From contig CAJHNH020002552.1 of the NCBI GenBank assembly GCA_905116865.2, positions 21,001-85,000 of the forward strand: a DNA stretch of 64,000 nt, read 5' to 3'. The notes under the pieces are model-generated. The model was not told where the DNA came from. It did not search any database and saw only the letters and a program-made list of their open reading frames with translations. The number at the start of each line of letters is the position of its first letter. Within the stretch, counting starts at the first letter, position 1. This DNA comes from Candidula unifasciata (lineage: Eukaryota > Mollusca > Gastropoda > Stylommatophora > Geomitridae). Of this stretch, positions 19,792-31,536 are shown piece after piece. A program made the translations under genes and the position numbers.

Positions 19792-20247
19792 TTCTGCCTC
19801 CCTTATATCTAAAAGACAGGGCTCTCTGTGGTGCACTATCTGATGGCAGTCTTGACACAAATCTGAACCATCTGTCTGCTGTGTCTTGATGTAGTTTGGT
19901 ACTGATTCCATCCTAACTTCTTTCCTGATATCATAATTTCAGATCCTCTCTCTTCCAGTCACATTTAGACAGTTACAGGCATTTCATTTCTGTTGTTTTG
20001 ATTGTTTTCTTTTATCTTAACATTGAGAAAGAAATTGAAATAAACAAACATGCAGTGTGAGTACCTACCAACTTTCTGCCCATTAACAAAGGTGCCATTA
20101 CTGCTGGTATCTTCCAAAAATATATGAATGCCTGTTCGTGTATCTGCCTGTTAATGAAACAAATAACTAATTCCAAACAATTTATACAAAAGAAACGGCC
20201 AAGCAATTTATAAAAGACATAACATAACATACCCCTTGACCCTCAGA
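19792..20247 (-). repeat. Segmental duplication unit 2 (extra Chk2 exon 3)
   Basis: Second copy of 15063-15510, located about 3 kb upstream of Chk2 exon 1. See the pseudo-exon entry at 20069-20147. Confidence 0.93.
20069..20147 (-). pseudogene. Duplicated Chk2 FHA exon, splice sites intact
   Basis: All 79 nt are identical to exon 3 (LEDTSSNGTFVNGQKV). The acceptor is ttcattaacag (AG kept) and the donor gtaggtac is unchanged. It sits upstream of exon 1, so normal splicing of the gene would not include it unless transcription starts further upstream. Could be a relic, an alternative upstream exon, or an assembly artefact. Confidence 0.85.
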
Positions 20248-20255
20248 CTTAAACC

Positions 20256-20320
20256 CCCCCCCCCACTCCACCAAACCCCTATCCCACCAACCCCCCTACG
20301 TCTACACCACAGCAAAATCG
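20256..20320. repeat. C-rich tract
   Basis: aacccccccccccac and further cccc-rich sequence. No further structure seen. Confidence 0.7.
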
Positions 20321-20359
20321 GTAAAATAAAGGCAGTCATTGCCAGCTCGTATCGTTGTT

Positions 20360-20682
20360 TATCCCTTGCTATGACATCTTAAAAGATCTCAACATCAAGG
20401 AAGATTGGCTAATAAACAGCATCCTTTCTCGAAAGCTGAAATATTTTGGTCATATCAAGCGCCACGATGGATTTGAAAAAAAATTATAGCAGAAGGCATG
20501 GTACCAGGAAGGAGGGGCAGAGCCGACCGACACGAAGATGGGCACAGGATATGGGTGACTCCTTGAATGTGAAAGTGCATGAGGCGGGAAAACTGGCGAG
20601 AGACCGAGTTTCTTTCAGGCAGACCGTGATGAGAGCGACGTTCTGCAAAGGACCTGCTACATGATGATGATGATGAGCCTGC
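20360..20682 (+). mobile_element. LINE tail, type T1
   Basis: Frames give LKYFGHIKRHDG, GRRGRA, TRRWAQDMGDSLNVKVHEA and FRQTVMRATFCKGPAT, then gatgatgatgatga. There are frameshifts between blocks. The GAT repeat is the LINE 3' end. Confidence 0.82.
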
Positions 20683-20874
20683 CTTCTCCTGTTTCATCCA
20701 GCCAATCACCGGAGAGAAGAGAAGAAGAATCACCGAAGTGCAGTCTCCGCAATGACGGTTGGCTGAAATAGCTGTCCACAACTTTCTGCCACTGGAGGTT
20801 TGAGGTTTGAACAACGGATCAACATCATGGCACACGGGTAGTAACCCATAAGTGCTCTGTTTTTCTTCTAACTC

Positions 20875-21335
20875 AAGTCTGAGTCCGAAGAAGCTCAGCA
20901 CAGTGCACATGCTCTGTAGCACCGGTGAGGATCCTGAAATACTTAGTGTAGATTTTTAACTCCAAATTTTGCCTAGGCAGCGCCGTTAGGATACTCTTTT
21001 CTATTTCCAACTGCCAAGGTGAGATTTTTATGTGCGGAACAATGCACACGGGCGTCCGATCTCACTACCCAGAGACCTGGGGGAATTACTAGAAGTTCAA
21101 GTCCACGTGAAAAAATCCCAGCCCTTACTGGTGATTGAACCCGGAACCAGCACTGTGGTCAGAATCTCGCCGGCCGTCTTTACTTTCAGGGACTGCACCT
21201 GGTACCCACTCAAGGCTGGGTCGAAATGGGAGCCAAAGTCCTTTTTGGAAAAAGTCCGGCTCAACCAGTTAGCGAAGCCACGAACTTCTGATCCGCGGCG
21301 AGCGTCTAGCCGCTCGGCCACGGCGACTCCCTATT
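20875..21335 (-). mobile_element. SINE A variant with segment I (minus)
   Basis: Minus strand: ggagtcgccgtggccgagcg head, body through gtaaagacggccggcgagat, an unrelated middle, and segment I (20875-21010), which matches 16716-16870. Confidence 0.75.
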
Positions 21336-21589
21336 AATGTATTAGGGCTTTTGGCTCTGCCTGTACGCACCTGTTTTGTTTTTAGGCATCTGATTTTTCA
21401 GCGCAACTAAAGTATCAGCACCCTTCCAAGACACTCTGTGATTAGTACCGTCACCGTTTTTTTTAAATCAGAAAACCTCTTGCACTTAGTTTCCTAGCAA
21501 GGGTATTCATCTTAAGGACAGGTTAAGCAGGTTGAATTTGATTATATCTGTTGGAAACAATGCTTTCACTCGGCCCTGACACAGATGAT

Positions 21590-21840
21590 CCTATATGAGA
21601 TATGTCAAACGGGTCCAGAATCTTTTCTCTCCGGCTCCCTCTGCCCCCCCCCCCCCCCTGCCCGACTTTCCTACTGTCACGGTGTACTCTAGTTTTCTCC
21701 TTCTAATCACATGAGCAAAGAATGTAGATTGTCTCTTTCTGATGTTGTCAATCAGTTCTCTTCGTGAGTCAGTTTCTTTCAAGACATCCTTTTTTACTGT
21801 GTTTATCTGTCCCATGTTATTGTCATCATTCGTCACTCAT
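21590..21840 (-). mobile_element. LINE tail, type T2
   Basis: The minus strand reads RRELIDNIRKRQSTFFAHVI, RRRKLEYTVTVGKSG, GEKRFWTRL. C-run (~16) at 21645-21658 interrupts it. Confidence 0.8.
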
Positions 21841-21914
21841 CTATGAAATTACATAATATTGGTGGCAAGGATATTGGTGAAAATCGTTCATTTAACTACT
21901 TTCCGGTACACTGA

Positions 21915-22490
21915 AACCAGTGTTCTTCAACCTGTCTTCATACACGGCCCACCAACAACAACAAAAAAAAGGGGGGGGGGGCGGGAGAATTGGTTCACTG
22001 CCCATTTGACAGCTAACCAAGCACAGAAACAACAGTTATGGTAAGTAAAGTAAAGATCCCTTTTCACGCCTTAGGCGCATCGGGTATATGGGAAGAGCGT
22101 CCCATATTTTACAGATCAATCGGCACTGGATGGGTAATATGGTCATCATTACACCGGCCGTCTTTACTTCCCCAGGACAGCCATCCTGGTACCCATTTTA
22201 GGCTGGGTCGACCTGCGACTGTTTAGCCCACACATTTCAGCTGACCGGAATTGCTACTTGGTCTATACTGAAAAATAATAGGAGAATAATAGGTCTAAAC
22301 AATTGTCAACGAGGGACCCACCTACTGATGAATGGTAGACTCGCTGCTGTGCATGTTCCCGCTTTGTTCTTCTTATTATTATTACTGAAGCCGGTCTGGT
22401 ATCGGCCTACCCCGTTATATGATTATGAAGAAATGTGCAGCCTACCTAAACTTGCCTGCGGCCCACCATTGTGTCCAGAGTTGAAGAACG
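21915..22490. mobile_element. Possible hAT-like MITE holding SINE B2
   Basis: Left end cagtgttcttcaacctgtct with cggcccacca; right end is the inverse, ggcccaccattgtgtccaga then gttgaagaacggtg. Between lie a G run and a minus-strand SINE B (22040-22225). Confidence 0.5.
22040..22225 (-). mobile_element. SINE B copy B2 (head missing)
   Basis: gatcccttttcacgcctta, cgtcccatattttacagatc, ttttaggctgggtcgacctg. Same order as B1. Confidence 0.8.
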
Positions 22491-22764
22491 GTGATTTCAA
22501 ATATAGGCCGCAAGCTGTATTGTCTGGACAAGATTTCATTACCTGTTCAACTGCGGTGGTCTAGATAATGTTTAACTGTCTTTGTCTATTGTTTTCCTGG
22601 CGATATTAAGCCCTGGCTACCTGGCGCCCTGTCTTGGTTTTTCTCCAGCATCTTAATTCTACAACAATGGTTTTCAGCCTGTAAAAGGTATGTTCGATGT
22701 TTTATATTCATCAGCCAACTAACACAGTCTCCATTTTAGATTCAGAATGCTTTTGGACTGATTT

Positions 22765-22912
22765 GGTCGGCGGCTGTGGCTCAAGCGTTGCGAACGAGCT
22801 TTGTAATGCAGGGTGCTGGGTTGGATCCCAGCTTCAGGCGATTTGGCAGCAGACCGCCTTGCGCTGGTTGCAATAATGGTATCGAGAGCCGACAGTTTAG
22901 TGATTTTGTAGT
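22765..22912 (+). mobile_element. SINE C copy C2 (5' part)
   Basis: cggcggctgtggctcaagcg, gggttggatcccagcttcag, ttggcagcagaccgccttgc. Followed by a short GAT microsatellite (22916-22955). Confidence 0.8.
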
Positions 22913-23094
22913 TGCTGTTGATGACGATGGTGATAATGATGATGATGATGACAGAGGGAAGAAAGGGATTTGAGGTGTTAACTTATTTTTTTAAACAACT
23001 TGAAGCGATTTAAATAACATTAACCCCTTACTTACTGAAACAGATAGTTTATACGAATCCAGTGATAGAAACTAATGGTCTGTTTCCTCATCCG

Positions 23095-23305
23095 CTTCAT
23101 CTTCTTCGTCTCCTTCTCCTCTTCCTTCTCCTCCCCTCCTCTCCTCCTCCTTCTCCTCCTTCTTCTTCTTCTTCTTCTTCTTCTTCTTCTTCTTCTTCTT
23201 CTTCTTCTTCTTCTTCTTCTTCTTCTTCTTCTTCTTCTTCTTCTTCATCATCATCATCATAATTCTCCGGCTCCTCCTCTTCCTTCCTCTTCTCCTCCTC
23301 CTGTT
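23095..23305. repeat. TTC/CTT microsatellite (~160 bp)
   Basis: A pyrimidine-rich lead, about 29 TTC units, (ATC)5 and a pyrimidine-rich end. Complement of the GAA class. Confidence 0.97.
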
Positions 23306-23569
23306 ATCTCTGAGTAAGGCATACGATCTCAAACACCTCACACAACTAATATTGTTAACTCAACAAAAGTAGCTAGTCTCATGACCACCAACCCTCATTC
23401 GTCGCCTCTTATGACATGCATGGTAGATTACATTGTTACTAATCGTGCTTCCTTTTAGCGCACCGCCAACAAACGAGAGAAACGGATTAACTACAAACTT
23501 ATAATTACTCAGTGATTAAAGGCATTTTTATCTTCTCTGGATTACCTATTACTGATCGAGTAGCTGCTC

Positions 23570-23820
23570 CCCGAATGGTAGAGGACGTTGGACTTTAATG
23601 CCTGAGACCCAGGTTTAAATCTTCGGTAAGGTTTAGGGATTTTTTAATGGGATAGGCAACAATTAAACCATAATCTGCACAGTCTTTAGCGACAACACCG
23701 GAATGACGTCACATGATAGTCTAATATTGTTAAGGGTGAAAAGGATGCAGCCTTAAAACGAACCCACGACCTTCCGAGCGGGAGTCAAACGGCTTGACCA
23801 CTTCACCATGGAGATCCCCT
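23570..23820. mobile_element. SINE D (+) facing SINE E (-)
   Basis: 23570-23725: tRNA-like head gaatggtagaggacgttgga, box B-like gacccaggtttaaatc, then the D middle. 23735-23820: the inverse of an E head (gtgaagtggtcaagccgttt on the minus strand, with aaggtcgtgggttcg). 23821-24450 shows nothing named. Confidence 0.6.
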
Positions 23821-24454
23821 GGTAGACAGTAGTGTTTGTGTTAAGTTCAATGTCATATAATTACAAGTTTCAGCTGATGCGACATCTTTTGATTCTCGTC
23901 CTTCAGGTGTTAATCCTACAGAATCCTGGAAGAGAACAACTACTTATCAATCAAGGCCGTCTTCAAGTTCTAATACTTCCTGACAGTTTCCCGGCTTTCT
24001 GATGCTTTTAACTACCCCAAAACATCTAGAACTTGGTCTAACCTCAACCCACCTACGTCCTACGAGAGAGTGCAGCCTAGGTCCCACTACTGCATACAGC
24101 CTGTCTACGACCCCCTAAAATATTCGACTGTCTGTTTGGGGGGAGATATTGCTATAGAACCTGAAAACGACTTATTTCTGATTTAAGGATCTACATCACT
24201 GCACACCGCACATTTCCAGACATATTTTATAAGTTATATTTATCATTATTTATGATTTGTGTGGCCTTTTAGACTATCTAGCTCATCACCCCCGCCTGAT
24301 GTGGGCACTTATGCCCTTCCGTATCTTGGGATCTCCCACAGAATGTTTCAAGTCATATGCTGACAACTTTTTTTTTTTCATGTTAGAATAAACAGAACTG
24401 TCGAGAAAAATCATCTGTATCCGTCTTCTTCTATCTCTGCTTAATAAATCTTCC

Positions 24455-24685
24455 CTAATGTTCCAGAGTGCGCTGAGAACGCACTTCGTAATGTCAGGGT
24501 GCCAGGTTCGATCCCTGCTGCAGACGGTTTGTTCTGCTATGGTTTTGACCGTGGTACCGAGAGATGACCGTCCAGAGAGCAATGGCAAACTACTGGACGT
24601 AAATTTGCCTAGAAAAAAAAAACCACAACAGCCAGTAGGTGCTGTGGTTCTGCAACGTCCTGTAAAGGATACGCAACTAATTGAG
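24455..24685 (+). mobile_element. SINE C copy C3
   Basis: gaacgcacttcgtaatgtca, ccaggttcgatccctgctgc, gagagcaatggcaaactact, gttctgcaacgtcctgtaaa. Good agreement with the C consensus. Confidence 0.85.
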
Positions 24686-24779
24686 AATGTTCCAGAATGT
24701 TCTTCTCTTATCCAAATTTGATCAAATATTTTTGCTGTGATCAATTGCTTTGTGTGGCAAGTTCTTTCACATTTACATT

Positions 24780-25060
24780 CTACATTTCTTATGTCCGGTG
24801 TGGATCTTATACAAAGCATATTCATTCCCATCCTTTGCTACCAGTGTCAGACGTGGTCACTCACAATAAACCATAAAATAAAATTAGTAACTTTGGGAAT
24901 GATACATCCGAGAAGAGCTGCAGGAGTGATAAGAAGAAATAAAATAAAAAATGAGGTCATAAGAAAAAAGTCGACACAGAGCCAAGACTACATAGACAGC
25001 AAATTTGAGAGTTTGCCTGCGCAAAGAAAATACTTTGCGAAGGCATACCGTATAAGGTAT
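24780..25060 (+). mobile_element. LINE C-terminal fragment
   Basis: LIQSIFIPILCYQCQTWSLT, RRAAGVIRRNKIKNEVIRKK, as in the C-terminal part of the RT-bearing element at 18.2-19.2 kb. Confidence 0.78.
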
Positions 25061-25711
25061 ATAAATTTAAACCGAATTTAAAAAAAAAACAGTACATGAA
25101 GCATAAACGATACCAAGAACAGGATGGAAAGATAACATCATATAAACTCTACAACAACGCAATGTGTTTGTGGTCGAGACAGCCATAAGAGCAAGACATA
25201 GAACCTTTTAATTTCCCCCGACACTTGAAGTGGTAAAAGAGGAAATGAAGAAGAAGAAGAAGATGACATGGTACAACCAAATAACGACTTAACCCACCAA
25301 GAGACGAAAACATTAATACAATCTGTTATCCAAGAATGGTGGCTGGATACACACACCAAATTCTCTTCCCAAGACTCGCTTCATCGCCTCTCTAGAGAGG
25401 AACAGTGTATTATATTAAGACTAAGGACTGGGCACAACAGACTTCGTCAACATATTTATTAGGGCTGTACCGAATATTCGCTTTGTATTCGCTTCGGGGC
25501 CGAATAGTGGACCTAATAACTATTCGGTATTCGGCCGAATAGTTGCGGTCAGGCCGAATACGAATAGTGGTTACCTACTCCCGTTTCTGCATACACTGTG
25601 ATGGACTGAAATAACTCTTTCATTAACACAATAGTTTCTGTTGCCTAAGTCTGTCGTAGCGGAGAAAACTGCGACACGGTTGCGTGGTACAAACTGCACA
25701 AAATGCCAACC

Positions 25712-25718
<7 letters not shown>

Positions 25719-25803
<85 letters not shown>
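25719..25803. repeat. (GT)n(GA)n(G)n compound microsatellite
   Basis: About 18 GT units, about 20 GA units, then ten G. Confidence 0.97.
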
Positions 25804-25804
<1 letters not shown>

Positions 25805-25879
25805 AGACATCATGCATTTTTAGTTCTTTCAGGGTGTCTTCGCCCAAATCAAATTTGAAGATATTGCTAACGAGAATAT

Positions 25880-26215
25880 GAAGGTGGGTTTGAATTGCAT
25901 CGAACAAACGGTGGAGCGAACAATGGTTTTGAAAGAGGCGGGAGCCCGAAAACAACTAATCACTGACATCAGAAGGAGACCGTCGTCATTTTTCAGCCAT
26001 GTTATGAAAAGAGGGAAAATGGAACATTTGGTGACCACTGAAAAGATCTGTGGAAGGAGGGACAAAGGACGACAAAGAGAGAAGATTCTTGACAGTCTTG
26101 TTGCATGGCATGTAGGTGTGTCAGCACACGAACTGATACATGCTGCAGGAGATAGCAGATTGTGGATAGGCATGATCGCCTACACCACTCGGCAAGGCAC
26201 CTGCTGATGATGATG
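25880..26215 (+). mobile_element. LINE tail, type T2, inside MITE M4
   Basis: KQLITDIRRRPSSFFSHVMK, RGKMEHLVTTEKICGRRDKG, AWHVGVSAHELIHAAGD, RQGTC then stop and tgatgatgatg. The frame is uninterrupted for ~109 codons, so it is relatively young. Confidence 0.85.
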
Positions 26216-26744
26216 CACTATTCGTATTCGTATTCGGCCAAATAGTTGGTCCCACTATTCGTATTCGGCCGAATAGTGAAAATCACTATTCGGTACAGCC
26301 CTAATATGTATACATTTTTCGGTGTCGGAAACACGGAGACGTGTCCCTGCAGAATGGCACCCGAAAATGCTGAGCATGTGCTCCAACACTGTCAACTGTA
26401 TGCTGACAACAGAGACGCAATCTGGCCTATTCCAACCACAATTAGGACAAAACTGTATGGTACACGAGAGGATATGGACTGCACAATAGCTTTCATAAAG
26501 GCTACCTTTCACCTGATGTAAGTTTGAACACAATCCAAAATCAAATGAGATCATGACCAGAAAACGTCACCACAAATATAGCTGAAAGGAAAGTGAGCAG
26601 AAATGTGAGCGGACCTAGCTGAAAGTGGTCAACGAAAGAGAATTTGAATTTGATGTAAGTTTTCTGACAGAAGGATCGAAGAAGAAAAAGACGAAGAAGA
26701 AGAAGAAGAGGGTTGTGTTTATTGTACACGCAACTCGGGAGGTT

Positions 26745-26905
26745 GTGATAAAGTAGTGGTTAACCCCTCGGCTTACGGCACGAAGGTCTTTGGTTCGAAT
26801 CGGAATCGGAATCAAATTTTTTGATTTTCAAAATTGACGCAACTAAACATGGATACCAGGTAATGTCCAAAGAAATGAGGCGACCGGGGGATGCTGACCA
26901 CATCA
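26745..26905 (+). mobile_element. SINE A-like copy, diverged
   Basis: tRNA-like head gataaagtagtggttaaccc with box B tttggttcgaatcgg, then ggataccaggtaatgtccaa and gatgctgaccacatcacaca. 26906-27895 holds nothing that I can name. Confidence 0.7.
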
Positions 26906-27919
26906 CACAAGGAGTGTGTGTGTGTGTGTCGTTCAACCCTTCACTCCTTGCTTATTTTGAGGGAGAAAACATCTTCACGTTCAACTAGTATCCCCGAAGG
27001 GGAGCGTTTGGTTATAATTGTGACTAGATTTTCGCTCCACGTAAAGTGGCTTAGCATTGCAGGCCATGAAAAGGACTCTGGCAGTTTTGATGCGATCAAA
27101 GAAGGCAGACCCAAATATTGTTCCGACCGGCGACGATGTCGTCTACCGGTCAGTCAATGGGTGACAGTGTCGCCGATGACATAAGTAGTTCCAATGGGTC
27201 GTTAAAAATACGAGTTTGGCATCAGTTGCAAGCGGCATTAAATAAAAAAAGAAGCACTAATGAAAAATAAAATTGTCTATGTTGGTTATGCCATTAGTCA
27301 TGAAATGTACCAGCCTTGTTGAAGAAGAACATAGTGAACAAAACAAATAAAGGAAGAATACAGGAAACTACTAGTGTAAGATCAACCATCTAATGTCAAA
27401 AACAGAAAAGAACTGTCATTTCTGATCAAATATAAGGTAAGTCAGTTATGTAAATAATATGTTTTTAAAGACATTGAAACGGGTTGCTGCTTTTTAAAAA
27501 AATTAAAACAAATTGAAAATTTTGTATCTTTTGATGTGTTTTGGGTATCTTTTCAAACCCCAACCACGCCCTCCTCACTCGTCATCATCATTAGGTGCCT
27601 TGCCGACAGGCGTGAGCAATCCTCACTACCTAGTCAAAAAACAAAACAAATAATAGACGCCGGGCTCAGAACCCTTAAAGCCCACCCACCCTCTCCCGCG
27701 CAAACAATAAATGTTGAAGACTTGAGGACCTCAACTCCCCCTGCCCTTTCCAACCACCACCTCCTCGCCACCTTAAAAATTTTCTAGGCATATGATTAGG
27801 GTGGTGTGACGCGCTCAAGTCTTTGAGCACACCACCCGAAAGAAAACTGAAGTGAGCTGGGCGCCGCAGCCACTACCCAGTTATGCTGGGTGCTCAAAGG
27901 GAGAAGGCGGGAAATGTAG

Positions 27920-28130
27920 TGGTTGCAGAATCAACCCCCGCAGCTCCTGGCTGTTGTGTGGTTTCTCTAGGGATATTTACGTCCAGTAGTTTGCCATTGC
28001 TTCTGGACAGTCGGTCCCCTGATACCACTATCGAAACCAACGCAAGGCGCATGGCCCGCAGCTGGGATCGAACCGGCATCCCGGCATTACGAAGCGTTCG
28101 CATCGACTTAGCCACAGAGCCGACAATGTA
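27920..28130 (-). mobile_element. SINE C copy C4
   Basis: Inverse of the C order: cagctcctggctgttgtgtg, tccagtagtttgccattgct, gctgggatcgaaccggcatc, ccggcattacgaagcgttcg. Confidence 0.85.
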
Positions 28131-28189
28131 ATGGTACGGTCATATAATCAGATCTAACAGCCTCGAAAAAACACACAATACTTCTTGAA

Positions 28190-28560
28190 TGTTGAATTAG
28201 GAATCGACATCATAGCACTCGAGACACCCCTATTAGCGCTCTGTGCCCATCTTCAGCAGCAAGCGAAGAGTTCTAATTATATATCCGTCTCGACTTTTCC
28301 TCGAGTGTTGAGCGTCGGCCAGATACTCTGGTAACTCCCCGTATTGCCATTCTCCTCAGACTGTAATTATCTATGTGTGCCTCCACACTGTTCATTCGTT
28401 CCCAAACAAGCAACCTCTACTTTGTCACACATCAATTCATCACCAGGTGCTGCAGAACCGACACGTCTATCTGCCTGCGTGCTTCCCAACATACAGCATG
28501 AACTGGAGAAAATATCCAAAAGTTGCTAACGACCTCTGAAGTGATACTAGCCACTCTGCA
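28190..28560 (-). mobile_element. LINE RNase H-type 3' region
   Basis: Minus-strand remnants (GDELMCDKVE...; SEENGNTGSYQS) match the order at 42420-43180 and 59585-60020. The 3' noncoding end is cattgaac/ggaatcgacatcata-type. Confidence 0.7.
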
Positions 28561-29525
28561 CGGAGCATGCCTGTCTTCACTTTTCTCAAGATGCTCTGTG
28601 AGACAGTTACATCTTAGACATGTGTGTACAGCTGATTCTCAAGGCAGCGGAAGGCAGCAGCGACTGCCTCCATCTTCATTCTCAAGCTAGACGTTGTGAT
28701 ATCATATGCCAGGCTCAAAAGCAATACTTCAAGGGCTCAGTAGAGGGAAAGGGAAAGGGGGCAAAAAGGCAAAACAAGCAATATCTGGATACATGAGGTG
28801 ACTGACTGGACAGGCCTTAGGCATGCAACCATGATGTTCATCTAATCCGACCGTCAAAGGTGGAGAGAGCTGATCAGACAGTTTACGGTACCTGGTAACG
28901 ACACAACGACATACAGTGTTACGTGATGATGATGGTGATATAAAATTAATGGGTTGGCTGACGTCTGCCGCAACCTTCTCCCCCATGTATTGATGTACTT
29001 GTCAGTTTGTCTTAGAAGCCTGCACGACTAGACCCAAGGAGAGTCACTGCAGCCCACTGAGGCTAAGTCATTAGCCAACCTGGCTAGGGTCTTTGGTTCG
29101 ATACTAAATAAAGTTTTTTCTTAAAAACCGCTAGAAACCTGAGCGACCCCCCCCCCCTCCCCTCCCTTTGCCCAGGTTTCAGCGCCTATGATCCCTCACA
29201 CAATGTGCAGTTTTGGAAAACACTTTCAGCCAGCGAGCAGTAAGTTTCTATACGCTCGTTTTACCTAGCAAAATAATTACAGGAGATGCCAGGACAAACA
29301 AAGATATAGTGCATATAGCAACCTCCTGGCAGTGGACTAAATTACACGGGAGCGCATTGATCGTCTGCAGTTGGCAGATGTTTTATTGTTGGCATTTCTA
29401 AACTGAGGAGTTTGTTTTGTGAAGTGGATTGAATCGATTAATGTAGACATTACCAGGGGTTCCCATCTTTGTACGTCTAGACACCTTTAACATAGTGTGC
29501 AAAGAAATAATTAAATCATGTTTTC
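28561..29525. other. Unassigned intergenic sequence
   Basis: No gene or named repeat. A C run lies at 29148-29158. Confidence 0.5.
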
Positions 29526-29529
29526 CCTA

Positions 29530-29640
29530 TACATCGTGTGGGTTCTGGGGTTATCCTGGGATTGAAGAGGAGACGCATTAAGCCTGATAAGCATGTCGTA
29601 AAAGGCGACTAATTGGAAGTTTACTGAAATCGGATGTATT
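29530..29640 (+). mobile_element. Interspersed repeat G, 5' part only
   Basis: cgtgtgggttctggggttat, gataagcatgtcgtaaaagg, cgactaattggaagttt. It stops where a minisatellite begins. Confidence 0.65.
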
Positions 29641-29649
29641 GGACATCGA

Positions 29650-30035
29650 GGCAGAACTGATAGAAAGCAAAAAGGCGTCAACGAAGAAGATATTTGGAAG
29701 GTAAGAAAAACATAGAAAGGAAAAGGCGTCTAAAATGAAGATATTTGGACGGTAAGAAAAACACAGAAAGCAAAAAGGCGTAAAATAAGAAGATATTTGG
29801 ACGGTAAGAAAAACACAGAAAGCAAAAAGGCGTCTAAAAAAGACGATATCTGGACGGTAAGAAAAACACAGAAAGTAAAAAGGCGTCTAAAAAAGAGGAT
29901 CTATGGACGGTAAGAAAAACACAGAAAGCAACAACAACAAAAAGTGTCTAAGAAGAAGACATTTGGTCGGTAAGTAAAACAAGAAAGTAAAAGGCGTCTA
30001 AGAAAAAGATATTCAGACGGTAGGGCACCGTATAT
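29650..30035. repeat. Minisatellite, ~54-bp unit, about 7 copies
   Basis: The unit contains gatatttggacggtaagaaa, aacacagaaagcaaaaaggc and gtctaaaa. Copies drift more toward the right end. Confidence 0.9.
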
Positions 30036-30154
30036 AGAAAACAAAAACAAGTTTTAGGAGAAGATATATTGATGTAAAGAAGACAATAGAAAGACAAAAG
30101 TCGACTATGAAGAAGATATTCTAACGGTAAAACCAACACTTGGGAGATGGATAG

Positions 30155-30387
30155 TAAAAGTCTCTTTTTCCCTTTGTATAGACCAATCGGCACTATGTGG
30201 GTGATGTGGTCAGCATTACGCCGGCCGTCTTTACTTCCCAGGACTGCACCTGGTACAGACTCAAGGCTGGGTCGACCTGGGAGTCACAGTCATTTTTGAA
30301 AAATGCCTAGCTCTGTCAGGACGCGAACCCACGACCTTCCGATCAGCAGGCAGGCGTCTAGCCTCCAACTCCACGGGGACTCCCCTT
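30155..30387 (-). mobile_element. SINE A copy A8
   Basis: Inverse order: ccctttgtatagaccaatcg, gatgtggtcagcattacgcc, caaggctgggtcgacctggg, ggacgcgaacccacgacctt, ccacggggactcc. Confidence 0.88.
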
Positions 30388-31119
30388 TTGAAATGGATGC
30401 CTGAGAGAAAACTACCAGTTTGGCCATCTCACGTGAGACTAAGATAAAATACAATGAGATCAAGTGTATCACTTGGCTCAGATAGCGTTTGGCGAATTTT
30501 AAATCTGTAAATTTTTTTTTAGTCATGACCTATGTTATTATTATGTTAATTTTCATACTATAGTCCTTGCACGCTTGGTTTAACCCGTTTCTGCGGTATG
30601 GGGGTGCATTTGGTCTGAAGTAGCAATTTGTGTTTGATCGTCCGTGAATAGAAGTAAGCACATTGTTGCTGTGTATGGTTAATCCCTGCAGCCAGACACG
30701 CCCATTGGCAGCACGGTATTGAAATGTGTTCGGCAGAACGCAACAGCTTCATCTTCTGCTTTATGTCTGTCAGAGATATCTAAGGGATCGGTATCTACAT
30801 CTTGGTACCTGTCTGCTCAATCATTTAGAGGCTGTATCTGGACGCAGAGATTCTGAACCACATGTGGGGGCTACACAACGGCCTGGGCTCAAATTTTTCA
30901 ACACTTGCCTAAACTTCTCCGAGCTCACCTGGAAAGTTTTGCCTGGGAAAGGGGGGGGGGGGGGATATAGGAGCCTGGTCAATGTACAGGATGAACGTCT
31001 CTACGAATGTGATTCACTCATATCAGGACCGTACAACTAGCGACCAACACCCGGGATCACCCAGACACAAGTTCCAGAAACCCAGTTCAATCGTTGGGTT
31101 ATATTACAACCGGAGTGTG
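30388..31119. other. Unassigned sequence with a G run
   Basis: Nothing recognised; a G run sits at 30951-30964. Confidence 0.5.
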
Positions 31120-31368
31120 GCCTTGATATAACGAATAGTTGCGTCCCATAATAAGACGGCATTCATCTATTTGAAGTCGGAGTGTATCAACCTGACAGGC
31201 GAGTAACCAACAATCTGTACGCAAAAAACTCATATTTGCAACACGGATGTGCACGCACAAATCATGTTCTGACACAAGACCAAAGACATTAAAGTGGCTG
31301 AAGAGAAAGGATTTCCCGCCGGTGTTTGCAGCCTGTGAATACGAAGAAGAAGAGGAGATGTCGTCTCT
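31120..31368 (+). mobile_element. Interspersed repeat G, copy G5
   Basis: tgaagtcggagtgtatcaac, gagtaaccaacaatctgtac, cacaagaccaaagac, gtttgcagcctgtgaatacg, then aagaagaagagg. Confidence 0.8.
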
Positions 31369-31536
31369 ACAGTAAAGGTTAAATGTAATGGGTCCCCAAG
31401 GCTTTTTGTCTCTGGCCCTGGTTGTGCACCTTCTGCTGTTCGTCCATCTCTTCCTGTTATCCTCTCTCTTCCTTTGCTGGCGTCCGGTAACTTGTATAAG
31501 TTACAATGTTCCCATGAGTTGTAGTGTGTGTGTTTT

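Larger units (their letters stand above)
25460..26303. mobile_element. hAT-like MITE M4 (844 bp) with 8-bp TSD
   Basis: The ends tagggctgtaccgaata and tattcggtacagcccta are perfect inverted repeats, with many subterminal attcggccgaatagt motifs at both ends. The flanks atatttat and atatgtat match at 7 of 8. Inside are a (GT)n(GA)n tract with G run (25719-25803) and a LINE tail (25880-26215). No transposase. Confidence 0.88.
25262..26525 (+). mobile_element. LINE C-terminus split by a MITE
   Basis: 25262-25459 reads QSVIQEWWLDTHTKF ... RLRTGHNRLRQH; 26304-26525 continues YTFFGVGNTETCPCRMAPEN, AEHVLQHCQLY (CxC...H...C zinc-type motif near LINE C-termini). Removing 25460-26303 and one 8-bp repeat rejoins the frame. 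Confidence 0.88.

Noticed and set aside
22328..22564. 78-codon frame that looks like a signal peptide protein
   Set aside because: It overlaps the right end of a probable MITE, has no homologous features and no splice context.
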